This document shows positions 1 through 9,796 of a DNA stretch of 64,000 bases, piece after piece (the stretch's first letter is position 1; every line of letters starts with the position of its first letter). The notes under the pieces are model-generated. The model searched no databases. It was not told the DNA's origin and saw only the letters and a list, made by a program, of their open reading frames with translations. A program made the position numbers and the translations under genes. The DNA is taken from contig NZ_CP051680.1 of NCBI RefSeq assembly GCF_012849095.1, positions 6,816,001 to 6,880,000 on the forward strand. The letters are read 5' to 3'. This DNA is from Cohnella herbarum. GTDB taxonomy: Bacteria; Bacillota; Bacilli; Paenibacillales; Paenibacillaceae.

Positions 1-2
1 CC

Positions 3-2312
3 GAGGATAAGCCTTACGGATTCGCGTCGGTGCCGGTTAATCAGGACGGGAAGACGTTGCAGAAGATTACATCTCTAGGCACGGGGCCGATGAACGTCAA
101 GAACGTGAGCACGTCCGTGACGCTGAAAGGGATAACCGACGTTACGAACGTATACGCGTTGGATATGAACGGCTACTACAAGGAGCCTTCGACCGGAAGC
201 GCGTCCGCCGGCAATTACACCTTCGCGCTTAAGCCCAACGCTATGTATACCGTTGTAGAGCGCGCCGGAGTCGGTAATCCTTACGTACCTAAGCCGACAG
301 TACCCTCGGAACCGGTGTACGTATGGTGGGAAGCGGAAGAGGCGTTGGAGACGAACTATCCGGCAACGTCTAGCTTTTCCGTGGACACGCTGCCGGATAC
401 GCGAGACCGACTGTCCGGCAGCGACTGGCTGTCTACGGATAATATTCCTTCCAGTTCCGCGAATCCGCCGTATGCGAAATACGAAGTGGACGTACCGGAG
501 AACGGGACTTATACGTTCTATGTGCGGAAATTTTGGCTGCACGGTCCGTTCAAATGGCGCTTCGATAATAACGAATGGACGCAACTCGACCGCGATATAA
601 CGCTGCTGGACGATACGTTCCTACGCCAGTTCATCGGGGCGAACTGGGTGGCAATGGGCAGCGTCACGCTTACGAAAGGCAAGCATCGTTTCGAGTTTGC
701 GCTTACTCCTGATCCCGAAGCCGACAATTTCGTGTCGGGGATGGACAGTTTTCTGCTGACGAAGACGCCGCATACGCCTAACGGCTTGCTTCGTCCGGGC
801 GAGAAGTTGAACTTGGCCGAGCAAGGCTGGTGGGCATTCGAGCCGGATACGGACGCTTATGACGACAGCGCTATACTCGACTTGCGTAATTTGAACGAGC
901 GGAAAGCCGGCGAAAATGGTTTCGTCCGCAAGCAGGGAGACAAGCTGCTGCTCGGCGACGGCCGGGAAGTCCGTTTCTGGGCGATTAACGCTGGGACCGA
1001 CGTCACTAATCTGGAGAAGCCGGATGTCGATTACCTCGCCAGTAAGCTAGCCAAATACGGTGTCAACATGGTGCGGATTCACGGCAAAATTTTCGACGAG
1101 AACGGTAATATCGCGCCCAAGGCTTTGGATAAATACCACTACTTTGTTTCCGCGATGAAAAAGCAGGGAATCTACGTCGAGCTCAGCTACTACTTCGTAC
1201 TGTGGTGGGATATGCGCCAATCCGCCGCTTTCAAAGGCGAGGGCGAGCAATTTTACGACTTCAACAAAGAACCGTTCGGGCTAATCCAGTTCAACAAGAA
1301 GCAGCAGGAGTTGTACAAAAAAGGAGTGCGCGCCTTGCTGCAATCTCCGAATCCGTACGAGGGCGGTTTGCCGCTCGCGCGAGATCCCGCCGTCGCGATG
1401 ATCGAAGTGCAGAACGAAGACAACTATTTGTTCTGGACATTCGAGAATTGGCGATTCCCGGATCGCATCAAGGAAGATTTGTTTCGTCAATATGCGGATT
1501 GGCTGATCGGCAAGTACGGGTCGCTGGATGCCGCATACAACGCGTGGGGACCGCTCGCCACCAAGTTCGCCGATCAACCGGAGAAGGGATTGATGGTGCT
1601 CGAAGGGATCGGCGTCATTCCTGGAGCGACGGGCAACGATGGAGATTCCAAGCGGCGCAAGGATTCGTTGGCGTTTTTAACGTGGTCGCAACGTATGTTC
1701 TACGAAGAGATGAACGCTTTCCTCAAGGACGAAATTCGCACCGGCAGCTTGATCGTGGCTAGCAATTGGGTGACGGCCGATCCGCAGAAGCTGGAAGCGA
1801 TCGAACGCTACACGTACGCATCGACCGATATCGTCGACCGCCATGCATATTTCGAATCCGGGCATAAGGCGCTTAACGACATGTACTGGACGATTCAGGA
1901 AGGAGATACGTACTACCCTCAGCCCGCGGTTCGTCATCCGAGCCTTAATCCGGTGAAAATCGTGCATAACGACAAGCAGCCTTCGATGATCTCCGAAATC
2001 ACGTGGACAAACCCAACGCCATACGGCGCGGAAGGAACGTATATGCTGGCAGTGTACGGAGCTTTGCAAGGTATCGACGCGCTCGACATGTTCTCCGTCA
2101 AGTCTCCATCGTGGTCGGGGAAGATGGACAAGTGGCCGGTCATGTCTCCGGCGATGATGGGGCAATTCCCCGCGTTTGCGCTGCTATACCGGAACGGTTA
2201 CGTGAAAGAAGCAGGCAACGTCGTGCTGGAGAGCCACAAACTCGACCCGCTGCTGCAACTAAAGGGGTCGAAAATTTACGAGTCGCTGAATCTGGACGAT
2301 GCGCGCAAATAG
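3..2312 (+). CDS. Clan GH-A glycoside hydrolase, 5'-truncated by window edge
   Basis: The reading frame is open from base 3 with no stop, so the true start lies outside the window; the GTG at 30 is only the first in-window start codon. The first ~90 residues look like the end of a beta-sandwich domain. A second beta-sandwich (from about base 310, WWEAEEA) resembles a carbohydrate-binding jelly roll. A TIM-barrel domain follows from about base 960 (FWAINAGTDVT, VNMVRIHGK). Candidate catalytic glutamates are Glu at 1416-1418 (VQNED, acid/base) and Glu at 1995-1997 (ISEITW, nucleophile), the usual clan GH-A spacing. Probably secreted, because the SLH protein 17 bases downstream is in the same operon. 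Substrate and exact GH family cannot be told from sequence alone. Confidence 0.8.
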   Translation, partial: EDKPYGFASVPVNQDGKTLQKITSLGTGPMNVKNVSTSVTLKGITDVTNVYALDMNGYYKEPSTGSASAGNYTFALKPNAMYTVVERAGVGNPYVPKPTVPSEPVYVWWEAEEALETNYPATSSFSVDTLPDTRDRLSGSDWLSTDNIPSSSANPPYAKYEVDVPENGTYTFYVRKFWLHGPFKWRFDNNEWTQLDRDITLLDDTFLRQFIGANWVAMGSVTLTKGKHRFEFALTPDPEADNFVSGMDSFLLTKTPHTPNGLLRPGEKLNLAEQGWWAFEPDTDAYDDSAILDLRNLNERKAGENGFVRKQGDKLLLGDGREVRFWAINAGTDVTNLEKPDVDYLASKLAKYGVNMVRIHGKIFDENGNIAPKALDKYHYFVSAMKKQGIYVELSYYFVLWWDMRQSAAFKGEGEQFYDFNKEPFGLIQFNKKQQELYKKGVRALLQSPNPYEGGLPLARDPAVAMIEVQNEDNYLFWTFENWRFPDRIKEDLFRQYADWLIGKYGSLDAAYNAWGPLATKFADQPEKGLMVLEGIGVIPGATGNDGDSKRRKDSLAFLTWSQRMFYEEMNAFLKDEIRTGSLIVASNWVTADPQKLEAIERYTYASTDIVDRHAYFESGHKALNDMYWTIQEGDTYYPQPAVRHPSLNPVKIVHNDKQPSMISEITWTNPTPYGAEGTYMLAVYGALQGIDALDMFSVKSPSWSGKMDKWPVMSPAMMGQFPAFALLYRNGYVKEAGNVVLESHKLDPLLQLKGSKIYESLNLDDARK

Positions 2313-2329
2313 GGGGAGGAGGATTAAAT

Positions 2330-5300
2330 ATGACGAGGTTTATCCGACAACGATTTCACGGGATGAACGCCGCTCTGGCAGCTGTGCTGCTCGCATCGAG
2401 TCTATCGCTGGCTCCGTCGCCGGCTAAGGCTGCCGCGGACTCGGACCTGCTCGCCTATGAGCCGTTCGGATCGGCGGCGGGCTTGCCGCTTCATGGAACG
2501 GGTACGGGCAGCGGGTGGGACGTCAACAAGTGGGAAGTGCAACTCGACGACACGACGATTCCAGGGTATCAGCTTAGCGATACGGAACCGTTGGTACTTG
2601 GCGACTTGAAACGATCGGGCAACTACGCCGAAGGCGGCAGCGGGTACAAAGCGGCTTATCGCAAGCTGGACTTACGATGGGACGGCATGTTCGCCGAATA
2701 TTTGCAAGACGGCCAAGTCGGCAAGGACGGCACGACGTTATGGATCAGCGCGCTCGTTCGCAAAAATACCGCTTCCAACGATCCCTCCTTTATTGGCGGA
2801 GGCGAGTTCGCGACGGCTAACTTCGGGATGGGGTATTTCGGCGCGGATTCCCATGACGACGGAGGCATCAAATATTGGTCCGTCATGCTTGGCACCCCTT
2901 CCGTCTCACAGAAAATCGTTCGGTCGAACGTACCGGTCGCCGTTGGGGAGACGGCGCTGCTCGTCCTGAAGGCGGAATTCGGAGCGACGAGCCGAATGAG
3001 CCTGTTCGTTAATCCGGAATCGCTCGCGGGTACGGCGCCTGCCGAGCCGTCGGCGGTCATCGAGTCGAGCGCTCCAGCGTTCTTGCGTTATTTTGTAGCA
3101 AGAAGCGATACGGGCGCAACGGGCAACATGTCGTTCGACGAGATTCGGATCGGCAAGACGTTCGCCTCCGTCACGCCCGTGCTCGTCGAGGATTTGGAGT
3201 CGCCGACCGCGCCAACCGGACTGACGGCCGATCAGATTAAAGCGACAAGTTTAGAGTTGAATTGGATAGCCTCGACGGACAATATCGGAGTAGCGCGCTA
3301 TGACGTCTATCTGAATGGAGCGTCCGAGCCCATTGGCTCCGTTGCCGGGACCAAGACGAATTATTCCGTCATCGGCCTTCGCTCGGAAACGGAATACGTC
3401 TTTACGGTAATCGCGCGAGACGAATACGGCAACGAATCGGCCATGAGCGCACCGTTCTCGGTCACGACGTTAGCGCGTCCGCCATACGGAGGAGCGGGCG
3501 TGCTGCTCGCGCGGGAACCGTTCGATTATTTGGCTGGAGCGTTGCATGGACGAAACGGCGGGAAGGGCTGGAGCCAACCATGGGCGGTGCAAAGCGATTC
3601 CAAGACGGTGCCTGGCTACAATACCGAAGAAAGCGTCACCTCGGCTGTGTACTATTCGGGTACGAATGGCGACTTATACCGGTCGGGGCGCTATGCCTCG
3701 GGCGGAGACGCCTATTTGACCGCGTACCGGTCGCTGGACGCATCGCAGAACGGTCCGTTCCGCGCGGTGCTCGCCTCCGATGGGCAGATCGGCAAAACCG
3801 GAACGACTTTTTGGTTGAGCACGCTGATGCGCCTGCAGCCGGACAACCCGTCGGAGGCGTGGGTCGGCTTATCGGGAACGGAATGGTACAAGCAGTCGTT
3901 ATCCGTGGGTTACTTTGGCGGACCGGTGCGCAACTGGACTCTGCGTATAGGTACGAACGATTATGTGAGCGACGTACCGATCGTTGCCGGAGAAACCGCG
4001 CTGCTTGCGCTGAAGCTCGAGTACGGTTCAACGAACGTCGTTAGCCTGTACGTCAATCCGGCGGAGCTGAGAGGACAGGAGCCCGAGGAAGCGGATGCAA
4101 CGGCGTTGACGACCAGCGGGTTGACGTTCAGCAAGGTCGTTTACTACGGAGGATATGCCGCGGGTCGGAGCGCGATCGACGAGTTGCGCATCGGTACCGG
4201 ATTCGGCATCGTCACGCCGACGTTCCTCGACACGGAAGCGCCGGAAGCGCCGGCCGAATTGATTCTCGTTCGGAAGAGCGCGGATACGATCGCTATCGGG
4301 TGGATGACACCGGCTGACAACGTCGGAGTCGCGGGCTACAAAGTATACGCCGACGGAATAGAAGCGGGCGTTACCGATCAGCCGAGCTACAAGCTGACGG
4401 GGCTGGCCTGGGGTCGGGAATATGTGCTGACGGTAAAAGCTTTCGATTCGGAAGGTAACTTGTCCGCGGCAAGCGAGAGCTTGGTCGTTGCCACCGACAC
4501 GGAGCCCGCCGATAATAATTTGTACAATTTCGAGGACGGCGAGCTGCATGGACTTGCGCTGCTGGATAACAAGCAGCCGGGCACGATCGTCAGTACGACG
4601 GAAAGAGCTTTCAAAGGCGAAAGCTCGGCCAAGGTAACGCTGCCGGGCGGAAACGCGGAAACCGTAGGCATCGACAATCCCGACGCGCGTATCGCGAACG
4701 GGAAGACGATCAAATACCGGTTCTATATTCCTAGCGGACAGGAAGATTTCGCCCTTCAGCCGTTTGTCTTCGGAGCAGGATGGAGCTTCAACGGCGACTT
4801 CAAGGAAACGAAATTTTTGCCGAAGGACGAATGGTTCGAATTGACAGTCGCGATGGCGAACGGCGATTCTCCGAGCCCAAGGCTTGGCGTCATCATCCAT
4901 AATCCGAATGCTGCCGTTTTCTATGTGGATAGCATCACTTACTCCGGATTTGGCGAACCGGATACGACGCCGCCGACCGTGCCGGGGAACGTGAGAGACA
5001 ATTACAAGACGGACAATATCGTGAACATGAGTTGGAATGCGTCGACGGACAATGAAAAGCTGGCGAACTACCGTGTTTACGTAGACGGCGTCATGGCGGG
5101 ATCGACGTCGGCAACCTCTTATACGGTGAAAGGACTCGCTGCGGGGACACTGTACAACTTAACGGTGTCGGCGGTGGACAATTCGGGGAACGAATCGGCA
5201 CCGAGTGTCGCGCTTATTGTGACGACCGATCCGGCCCATGCGAAGCTCGTCGGTACGCCGTTCGGCAACGACTCGGACGAAGCGGGCTATGCATTCGATG

Positions 5301-7324
5301 GCTTGCTCAACACCGAATATGTTTCCGCCGCGAATAACGCCTATGTCGGTCTTGAGGTCGGCGCTGGAGAGGCGAAGCGGCTGACGAAGATCAAGTATGT
5401 TCCGATCGCGAACGATCCGGAGTCGATGATCGGCGGCAAATTCCAAGGCTCTATGGATAATGAGACTTACATGACCCTGTATACGATTCGTTCCGCGGAT
5501 AGCGGATGGAGCGAGATTCCGGTCAATGCGCCGCAGGCGTTCCGTTATTTCCGCTATGTGGCGTCGCCGAACGAGCCTGCGCGCGTCGCCGAGATCGAGC
5601 TGTACGGCGTTGACGGCGACAGCGAGCAACCGTCCGCGCCCGCTGGCCTGCGCGCGGAATCGGTGACGGATACTTCCGTCATGCTGAGATGGGAAGCTTC
5701 ATTGGACAACGTCGGCGTGACGGGGTATGAAGCGCGAATGGGCACCGAGGTCGTAGCGAGAACGTCCGACACTAACGCTGTCGTCTCGGGCTTGCGCGCC
5801 AATCGCGCATACTCGTTTACCGTTGTAGCCAAGGACGGAGCAGGAAACGTATCCGAATCGAGCGAGGCGTTAGTCGCGACAACAACGGCGAGCACGATCA
5901 CGGTACAGGCAATTAACTATCGCGAATTGGGGCTTCTCACGATTACCGGCCAACTGTCCGCGGGACGCAACCGGCAAGTGACGGTGGAAGCGAAAGACAG
6001 TACCGGAAGGCTGCACTATTTGGATCAAGTGACGACCGGCTTCGACGGTTCCTTCATCGCCTCCGTTGCGAATACGGAAGTCGGGTCCGTAGATCGATTC
6101 ACCGTAACGGCGGGCGGAGACGGTATTGCCGGTCTAGCTGTAACGGATGTACGGATCGCGAACAATCCGAATCCAAACCCGAATCCGGGGACGACTAGCG
6201 GGCCTGGTCAAGTATCGACGGGTACTGCAAGTATGATGGAAGTATCGAGCCTGCAAGCGAGCGGCGACAAAGCGGTCGTCTCCATCCCAGCCGACAAGAA
6301 CGGATTGTTGCTGTCGGGCGTTGCGGTTAGCCAATTGCTGGAGAAGACGTTGGAACTGAGCAAAGGCTCGCTTATTTTGCGATTTCCGAAGGACACGCTG
6401 CGAAGCTTACTCGGCATGGTGCCTGTCGATGATTTGAAAAGCGCTACGGTTACCGTACAGGTCGAACAGTTATCGGACGTTGAGGCGAATCGGATGGCAA
6501 GCGAGTCGGGCAACCCGGCATTGTACCGCTTGGCGGGAAGCGTTTATCGGTTGGAGCTGTCGATCGCAACCGCCGACGGACAGGTTCGCAAGCTGAAGCA
6601 ATTCGACGTTCCCGTCGCGTTATCGTTATCAATTCCGGCGGGGAGCGATGCCGATTTGCTGGGCTTGTATTACCGCAACCCTCAGACTAAAGAGTGGGAA
6701 TACGTTGGCGGAACGATAGATCCGGCTTCGGACCGCCTGGTCGCGGATTTGCCGCATTTCAGCGAATTCGGATTGCTAGAATACCGTAAGAAGTTCGTCG
6801 ATGTCGGGGACGAATGGTTTGCCCGACCGATTATGGCAGTCGCCGCGAAGCACGTCGTCAAGGGCGTAAGCGATTCGCGATTCTCGCCGAAGGGTCAAGT
6901 GACGCGCGCAGAGTTCGCCGCGATGCTCGTTCGAATGTTTCGTTTGCCTACCGCCTCCAATGCGGCTCCGTTCGCGGACTTGGAAGCAAATGCGTGGTAC
7001 GCCGGCGAAGTCGCGACCGCCTACGAGGCGAAACTGGTAGAAGGGTTGAACGATAGAACGTTCGGTCCGAACCTTCCGATCACGCGGGAGCAGATGGCCG
7101 TCATGATTCGTCGCGCTTATGAATTGAAGTCCGGTCGAACGCTGCCCGCAACGGGCGAGAAGTATGAGGACATGGGATTCCTATCCGTCTGGGCGACGGA
7201 CAGCGTGTCGGCGCTGCGGGCAGCGGGCCTAATGAACGGTAACGGAAACAACAAGTTTAACCCGCAAGGGTACGCGACTAGGGCCGAAGCGGCTCAAACG
7301 CTGTATGCGCTGCTAAAAATTTGA
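2330..7324 (+). CDS. S-layer-anchored multidomain protein (LamG-like, FN3, F5/8C-like, SLH x3)
   Basis: Secreted wall protein of 1,664 residues. The start is the ATG at 2330, preceded by GGAGGAGG at 2315-2322; an upstream in-frame ATG at 2003 lies inside the previous gene and lacks the signal peptide. Order: signal peptide with AKA cleavage region (1-33); two LamG/jelly-roll-like units (~36-285 and ~388-630) that resemble each other; FN3 domains at ~290-381, ~637-723, ~878-965 and ~1098-1185; another jelly roll at ~728-875; a discoidin-like domain at ~970-1093; an NPNPNPNP linker near 1282; three SLH domains at ~1487-1540, ~1547-1600 and ~1612-1664. SLH triplets bind pyruvylated wall polymer. 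I see no catalytic domain, so a glycan-binding or scaffold role beside the upstream hydrolase is likely (inference). Confidence 0.88.
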   Translation: MTRFIRQRFHGMNAALAAVLLASSLSLAPSPAKAAADSDLLAYEPFGSAAGLPLHGTGTGSGWDVNKWEVQLDDTTIPGYQLSDTEPLVLGDLKRSGNYAEGGSGYKAAYRKLDLRWDGMFAEYLQDGQVGKDGTTLWISALVRKNTASNDPSFIGGGEFATANFGMGYFGADSHDDGGIKYWSVMLGTPSVSQKIVRSNVPVAVGETALLVLKAEFGATSRMSLFVNPESLAGTAPAEPSAVIESSAPAFLRYFVARSDTGATGNMSFDEIRIGKTFASVTPVLVEDLESPTAPTGLTADQIKATSLELNWIASTDNIGVARYDVYLNGASEPIGSVAGTKTNYSVIGLRSETEYVFTVIARDEYGNESAMSAPFSVTTLARPPYGGAGVLLAREPFDYLAGALHGRNGGKGWSQPWAVQSDSKTVPGYNTEESVTSAVYYSGTNGDLYRSGRYASGGDAYLTAYRSLDASQNGPFRAVLASDGQIGKTGTTFWLSTLMRLQPDNPSEAWVGLSGTEWYKQSLSVGYFGGPVRNWTLRIGTNDYVSDVPIVAGETALLALKLEYGSTNVVSLYVNPAELRGQEPEEADATALTTSGLTFSKVVYYGGYAAGRSAIDELRIGTGFGIVTPTFLDTEAPEAPAELILVRKSADTIAIGWMTPADNVGVAGYKVYADGIEAGVTDQPSYKLTGLAWGREYVLTVKAFDSEGNLSAASESLVVATDTEPADNNLYNFEDGELHGLALLDNKQPGTIVSTTERAFKGESSAKVTLPGGNAETVGIDNPDARIANGKTIKYRFYIPSGQEDFALQPFVFGAGWSFNGDFKETKFLPKDEWFELTVAMANGDSPSPRLGVIIHNPNAAVFYVDSITYSGFGEPDTTPPTVPGNVRDNYKTDNIVNMSWNASTDNEKLANYRVYVDGVMAGSTSATSYTVKGLAAGTLYNLTVSAVDNSGNESAPSVALIVTTDPAHAKLVGTPFGNDSDEAGYAFDGLLNTEYVSAANNAYVGLEVGAGEAKRLTKIKYVPIANDPESMIGGKFQGSMDNETYMTLYTIRSADSGWSEIPVNAPQAFRYFRYVASPNEPARVAEIELYGVDGDSEQPSAPAGLRAESVTDTSVMLRWEASLDNVGVTGYEARMGTEVVARTSDTNAVVSGLRANRAYSFTVVAKDGAGNVSESSEALVATTTASTITVQAINYRELGLLTITGQLSAGRNRQVTVEAKDSTGRLHYLDQVTTGFDGSFIASVANTEVGSVDRFTVTAGGDGIAGLAVTDVRIANNPNPNPNPGTTSGPGQVSTGTASMMEVSSLQASGDKAVVSIPADKNGLLLSGVAVSQLLEKTLELSKGSLILRFPKDTLRSLLGMVPVDDLKSATVTVQVEQLSDVEANRMASESGNPALYRLAGSVYRLELSIATADGQVRKLKQFDVPVALSLSIPAGSDADLLGLYYRNPQTKEWEYVGGTIDPASDRLVADLPHFSEFGLLEYRKKFVDVGDEWFARPIMAVAAKHVVKGVSDSRFSPKGQVTRAEFAAMLVRMFRLPTASNAAPFADLEANAWYAGEVATAYEAKLVEGLNDRTFGPNLPITREQMAVMIRRAYELKSGRTLPATGEKYEDMGFLSVWATDSVSALRAAGLMNGNGNNKFNPQGYATRAEAAQTLYALLKI

Positions 7325-7391
7325 TTCCAGTCCTATAGAATTAGCTTACCGAAATGGATTGCGAACACTTCCATCTAAGGAGAGAACACGT

Positions 7392-8453
7392 ATGTCAAAA
7401 CAACTTATCGCCGCGGCTCCGCGTCAGGCGAGGATCGCGCTATACGAGGAACTGCCGATCCGTCCCGACGAAGTGAAAGTAAAGGTCACTCACGCTTCCC
7501 CGAAGCACGGTTCGGAGCTGGCCGCATTCCGCGGAGAAAGTCCGCATCTGGCCGACCGGTACGACGAAGATTGGAGGCTGTTTCTCCCCCGCGACCCTAA
7601 CGGTCGGCAAGAAGTCGTGTTCGGCGATTGGAACCTCGGAAATCAGTGGGTAGGGGAAATCATCGAGGCGGGATCGGAAGTGCGCGATTATCGGGTCGGC
7701 GAGAAAGTGTGCGGATACGGCGGTATTCGGGAATTCCACAATGTAAAGGCGGTAGACAACTTCTATTTGTTGAAAATGCCGGACAACATGCCGTGGCAGA
7801 ACGCCGTCTGCCTAGATCCGGCGATTTTCGCGCTCGGAGGCGTTCGCGATGGGCACGTTAGGCCCGGGGATCGGGTGGCCGTAATCGGGCTCGGCGCCAT
7901 CGGACAAATCGCCGTGCAAATCGCTAAGCTGGCGGGGGCGAGTTACGTCGCGGCGGTCGATCCGATCGAGAGTCGCAGAGCCGTCGCCCTACGCAACGGA
8001 GCGGATCGGGCATTCGACTCGGCGAACGAAGATGTCGGCTTGATGTTGAAGCAGGATACGAACAAGCTGGGAGTAGACGCCATCATCGAGACGAGCGCGA
8101 ACGAGTTCGCGTTGAATCAAGCGCTGCGCGGTCTCGCTTATGGCGGTACGATCGCCTATGTCGGATGGGCGCGTCCGTTCAAAGGGGGAATGGATTGGGG
8201 GAGGGAGGCTCATTTCAATAACGCTCGCATCGTCTTCTCGAGATCGTGCAGCGAACCGAACCCGGATCATCCCCGGTGGAGTTTCCGCCGGATCGAGGAA
8301 ACGTGCTGGAATATGCTGAAGTCGGGCGCAATCGACTGCGCGGACATCATTCATCCTATCGTGCCGTTCAACGAGGCGGATACCGCCTACGAAACCTTCG
8401 TAGACAGAGAACCGGCAAGAAGCATCAAGCTTGGCATCGATCTGATATCTTAA
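7392..8453 (+). CDS. MDR-family dehydrogenase lacking zinc ligands
   Basis: 353-residue medium-chain dehydrogenase/reductase, cytoplasmic. The ATG at 7392 is chosen because AAGGAGAG at 7377-7384 precedes it; the longer in-frame start at 7359 has none. The Rossmann motif GLGAIG (~residues 165-170) and following Asp (AAVDP) indicate NAD preference. Typical zinc dehydrogenases carry GxCGSD, GHE and a four-cysteine lobe; here the first position reads SPKHGSE and the cysteine lobe is absent, so catalysis would not follow the classical zinc route. It sits between an SLH protein and a sugar-dehydrogenase lipoprotein and probably oxidises or reduces a sugar derivative (inference). A terminator follows directly. 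Confidence 0.8.
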   Translation: MSKQLIAAAPRQARIALYEELPIRPDEVKVKVTHASPKHGSELAAFRGESPHLADRYDEDWRLFLPRDPNGRQEVVFGDWNLGNQWVGEIIEAGSEVRDYRVGEKVCGYGGIREFHNVKAVDNFYLLKMPDNMPWQNAVCLDPAIFALGGVRDGHVRPGDRVAVIGLGAIGQIAVQIAKLAGASYVAAVDPIESRRAVALRNGADRAFDSANEDVGLMLKQDTNKLGVDAIIETSANEFALNQALRGLAYGGTIAYVGWARPFKGGMDWGREAHFNNARIVFSRSCSEPNPDHPRWSFRRIEETCWNMLKSGAIDCADIIHPIVPFNEADTAYETFVDREPARSIKLGIDLIS

Positions 8454-8467
8454 AATGACTAGGGAAC

Positions 8468-8512
8468 ACCTCGCAAAGCGGGACACGATTCGTGTTGCTT
8501 TGCGGGGTTTTT
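8468..8512 (+). terminator. Rho-independent terminator
   Basis: A 12-bp inverted repeat (8468-8479 with 8497-8508, one G-U pair) is followed by a T run. It lies 14 bases after the dehydrogenase stop and ends the first operon. Confidence 0.85.
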
Positions 8513-8543
8513 GTTTGTTGCATCCAAGAATACGACGAGATTC

Positions 8544-8572
8544 TTGAACTCTCCTTCCCTATATGCGATGAT
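8544..8572 (+). promoter_or_regulatory. Possible sigma-A promoter
   Basis: TTGAAC (8544-8549), 17-base spacer, GATGAT (8567-8572), 25 bases before the lipoprotein start and downstream of a terminator, so a promoter is expected here. The -10 box is a weak match. Confidence 0.35.
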
Positions 8573-8596
8573 CATTTTTATAGGGAGGCTACTGGA

Positions 8597-9781
8597 ATGA
8601 AACGATTCGGAACGGCGATATCGGGAGTACTCCTCATGCTCGTTCTCTCAGGCTGCTGGGGGGAGAAGGAACCTAGCGTTACGCAGCCGGCGACAAGTTC
8701 GGAAGGAGCGGGCGGCGGACTTCAGCTTGAGAACATTTTCGGAACGGATAGCTTCGACAAACCGGTCGGCTTGGAACATCGGGAGGGGGATCCCGAGCTC
8801 GTATATATCGTGGAACAACCGGGGCGGATAGTCAGCAAAAATCTAAAACGGACCCAGGACGAACCGCAAGTCGTACTCGATATAACCGATCGGGTCTATG
8901 ACGTAGAAGGCGAACAAGGCCTTCTGGGCTTGGCGTTCCATCCGAAGCATCCGAATCAAGCTTACGTGAACTACACGACCGAGACGCATACGGTTATTGC
9001 GCGGTTCGATGCCGATCCTGCCAATCAGGGACTGCTCGACCCGGCCAGCGAACGGATTCTGCTAACCTTCGAACAGCCTTACGCCAACCATAACGGAGGA
9101 CAGCTTGCTTTCGGACCGGACGGCTATCTCTACGTCGCGACGGGAGACGGAGGCAGCGGAGGGGACCCTCATAATAACGGCCAAAATTTGAATAGTCTGC
9201 TAGGAAAGATTCTCCGTATCGATGTGGACAATGAGGCTGAGCCGTTAGCTTACGCGATCCCTGCGGATAATCCTTTCATCGGGCAAGGGAGGCCGGAAAT
9301 CTATGCTTACGGACTTCGCAATCCTTGGCGATTTAGCTTCGACGAGAAGACCGGCAAGCTATGGGCGGCCGATGTCGGCCAGAACAGCTTCGAGGAGATC
9401 AATACGATAGAGAAAGGCGGCAACTACGGTTGGCGTATCCAAGAGGGGACCGAATGTTTTAATCCGCAATCCGGATGCGAGACATCCGGGTTGGAGCAGC
9501 CCGTATTTACGTATGGACGCGAGCAAGGCGTATCCGTCACGGGAGGTTATGTGTACCGGGGAGAGAAGCTGCCCGATCTTCAAGGATGGTACGTCTACGC
9601 CGATTACGGATCGGGTACGGTGTGGGCTCTCCGTCAAGGGAGCGATGGCCAGGTAGAGAATCGGACCTTGATGGAATCGGGGGAGAACATCACGTCTTTC
9701 GGCGTGGATAGCTCGGGCGAGATCTATGTCTGCACCCAAGAGGGGCAAATCTTAACGTTTATCGATAAGGATAAGGAATAG
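8597..9781 (+). CDS. PQQ-dependent sugar (glucose/sorbosone) dehydrogenase-like lipoprotein
   Basis: 394 residues; ATG 8597 has AGGGAGG at 8582-8588. The N-terminus is a type II signal peptide with lipobox LSGC, lipid-modified Cys at 20, so the protein is anchored outside the membrane. The body is the six-bladed propeller of the glucose/sorbosone dehydrogenase family: GLLGLAFHP, NHNGGQLAFGPDGYLY, GDGGSGGDP, YGLRNPWRFSFD and ADVGQNSFEEI are its hallmark strings, including the His-Asn-Gly stretch around the active site. Family members oxidise aldoses with PQQ; many Gram-positive homologues have no proven cofactor or substrate, so activity is inferred. Followed after 15 bases by a membrane protein, probably co-transcribed. 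Confidence 0.85.
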   Translation: MKRFGTAISGVLLMLVLSGCWGEKEPSVTQPATSSEGAGGGLQLENIFGTDSFDKPVGLEHREGDPELVYIVEQPGRIVSKNLKRTQDEPQVVLDITDRVYDVEGEQGLLGLAFHPKHPNQAYVNYTTETHTVIARFDADPANQGLLDPASERILLTFEQPYANHNGGQLAFGPDGYLYVATGDGGSGGDPHNNGQNLNSLLGKILRIDVDNEAEPLAYAIPADNPFIGQGRPEIYAYGLRNPWRFSFDEKTGKLWAADVGQNSFEEINTIEKGGNYGWRIQEGTECFNPQSGCETSGLEQPVFTYGREQGVSVTGGYVYRGEKLPDLQGWYVYADYGSGTVWALRQGSDGQVENRTLMESGENITSFGVDSSGEIYVCTQEGQILTFIDKDKE

Positions 9782-9796
9782 AGGGAGGTAGTCATC

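Noticed and set aside
2003..2329. Longer N-terminus for the first SLH protein
   Set aside because: It would overlap the preceding gene by 310 bases and bury the signal peptide; the ATG at 2330 has a strong ribosome binding site.
4028..4900. 290-residue antisense open frame in the first SLH gene
   Set aside because: Lies opposite FN3 and jelly-roll coding sequence that is clearly real; no independent signal.
8556..8586. Hairpin TCCCTATA/TATAGGGA that would cover the ribosome binding site of the lipoprotein gene
   Set aside because: The likely promoter (8544-8572) overlaps the left arm, and a terminator lies just upstream, so the left arm is probably not transcribed. Worth revisiting if the start site maps before 8556.
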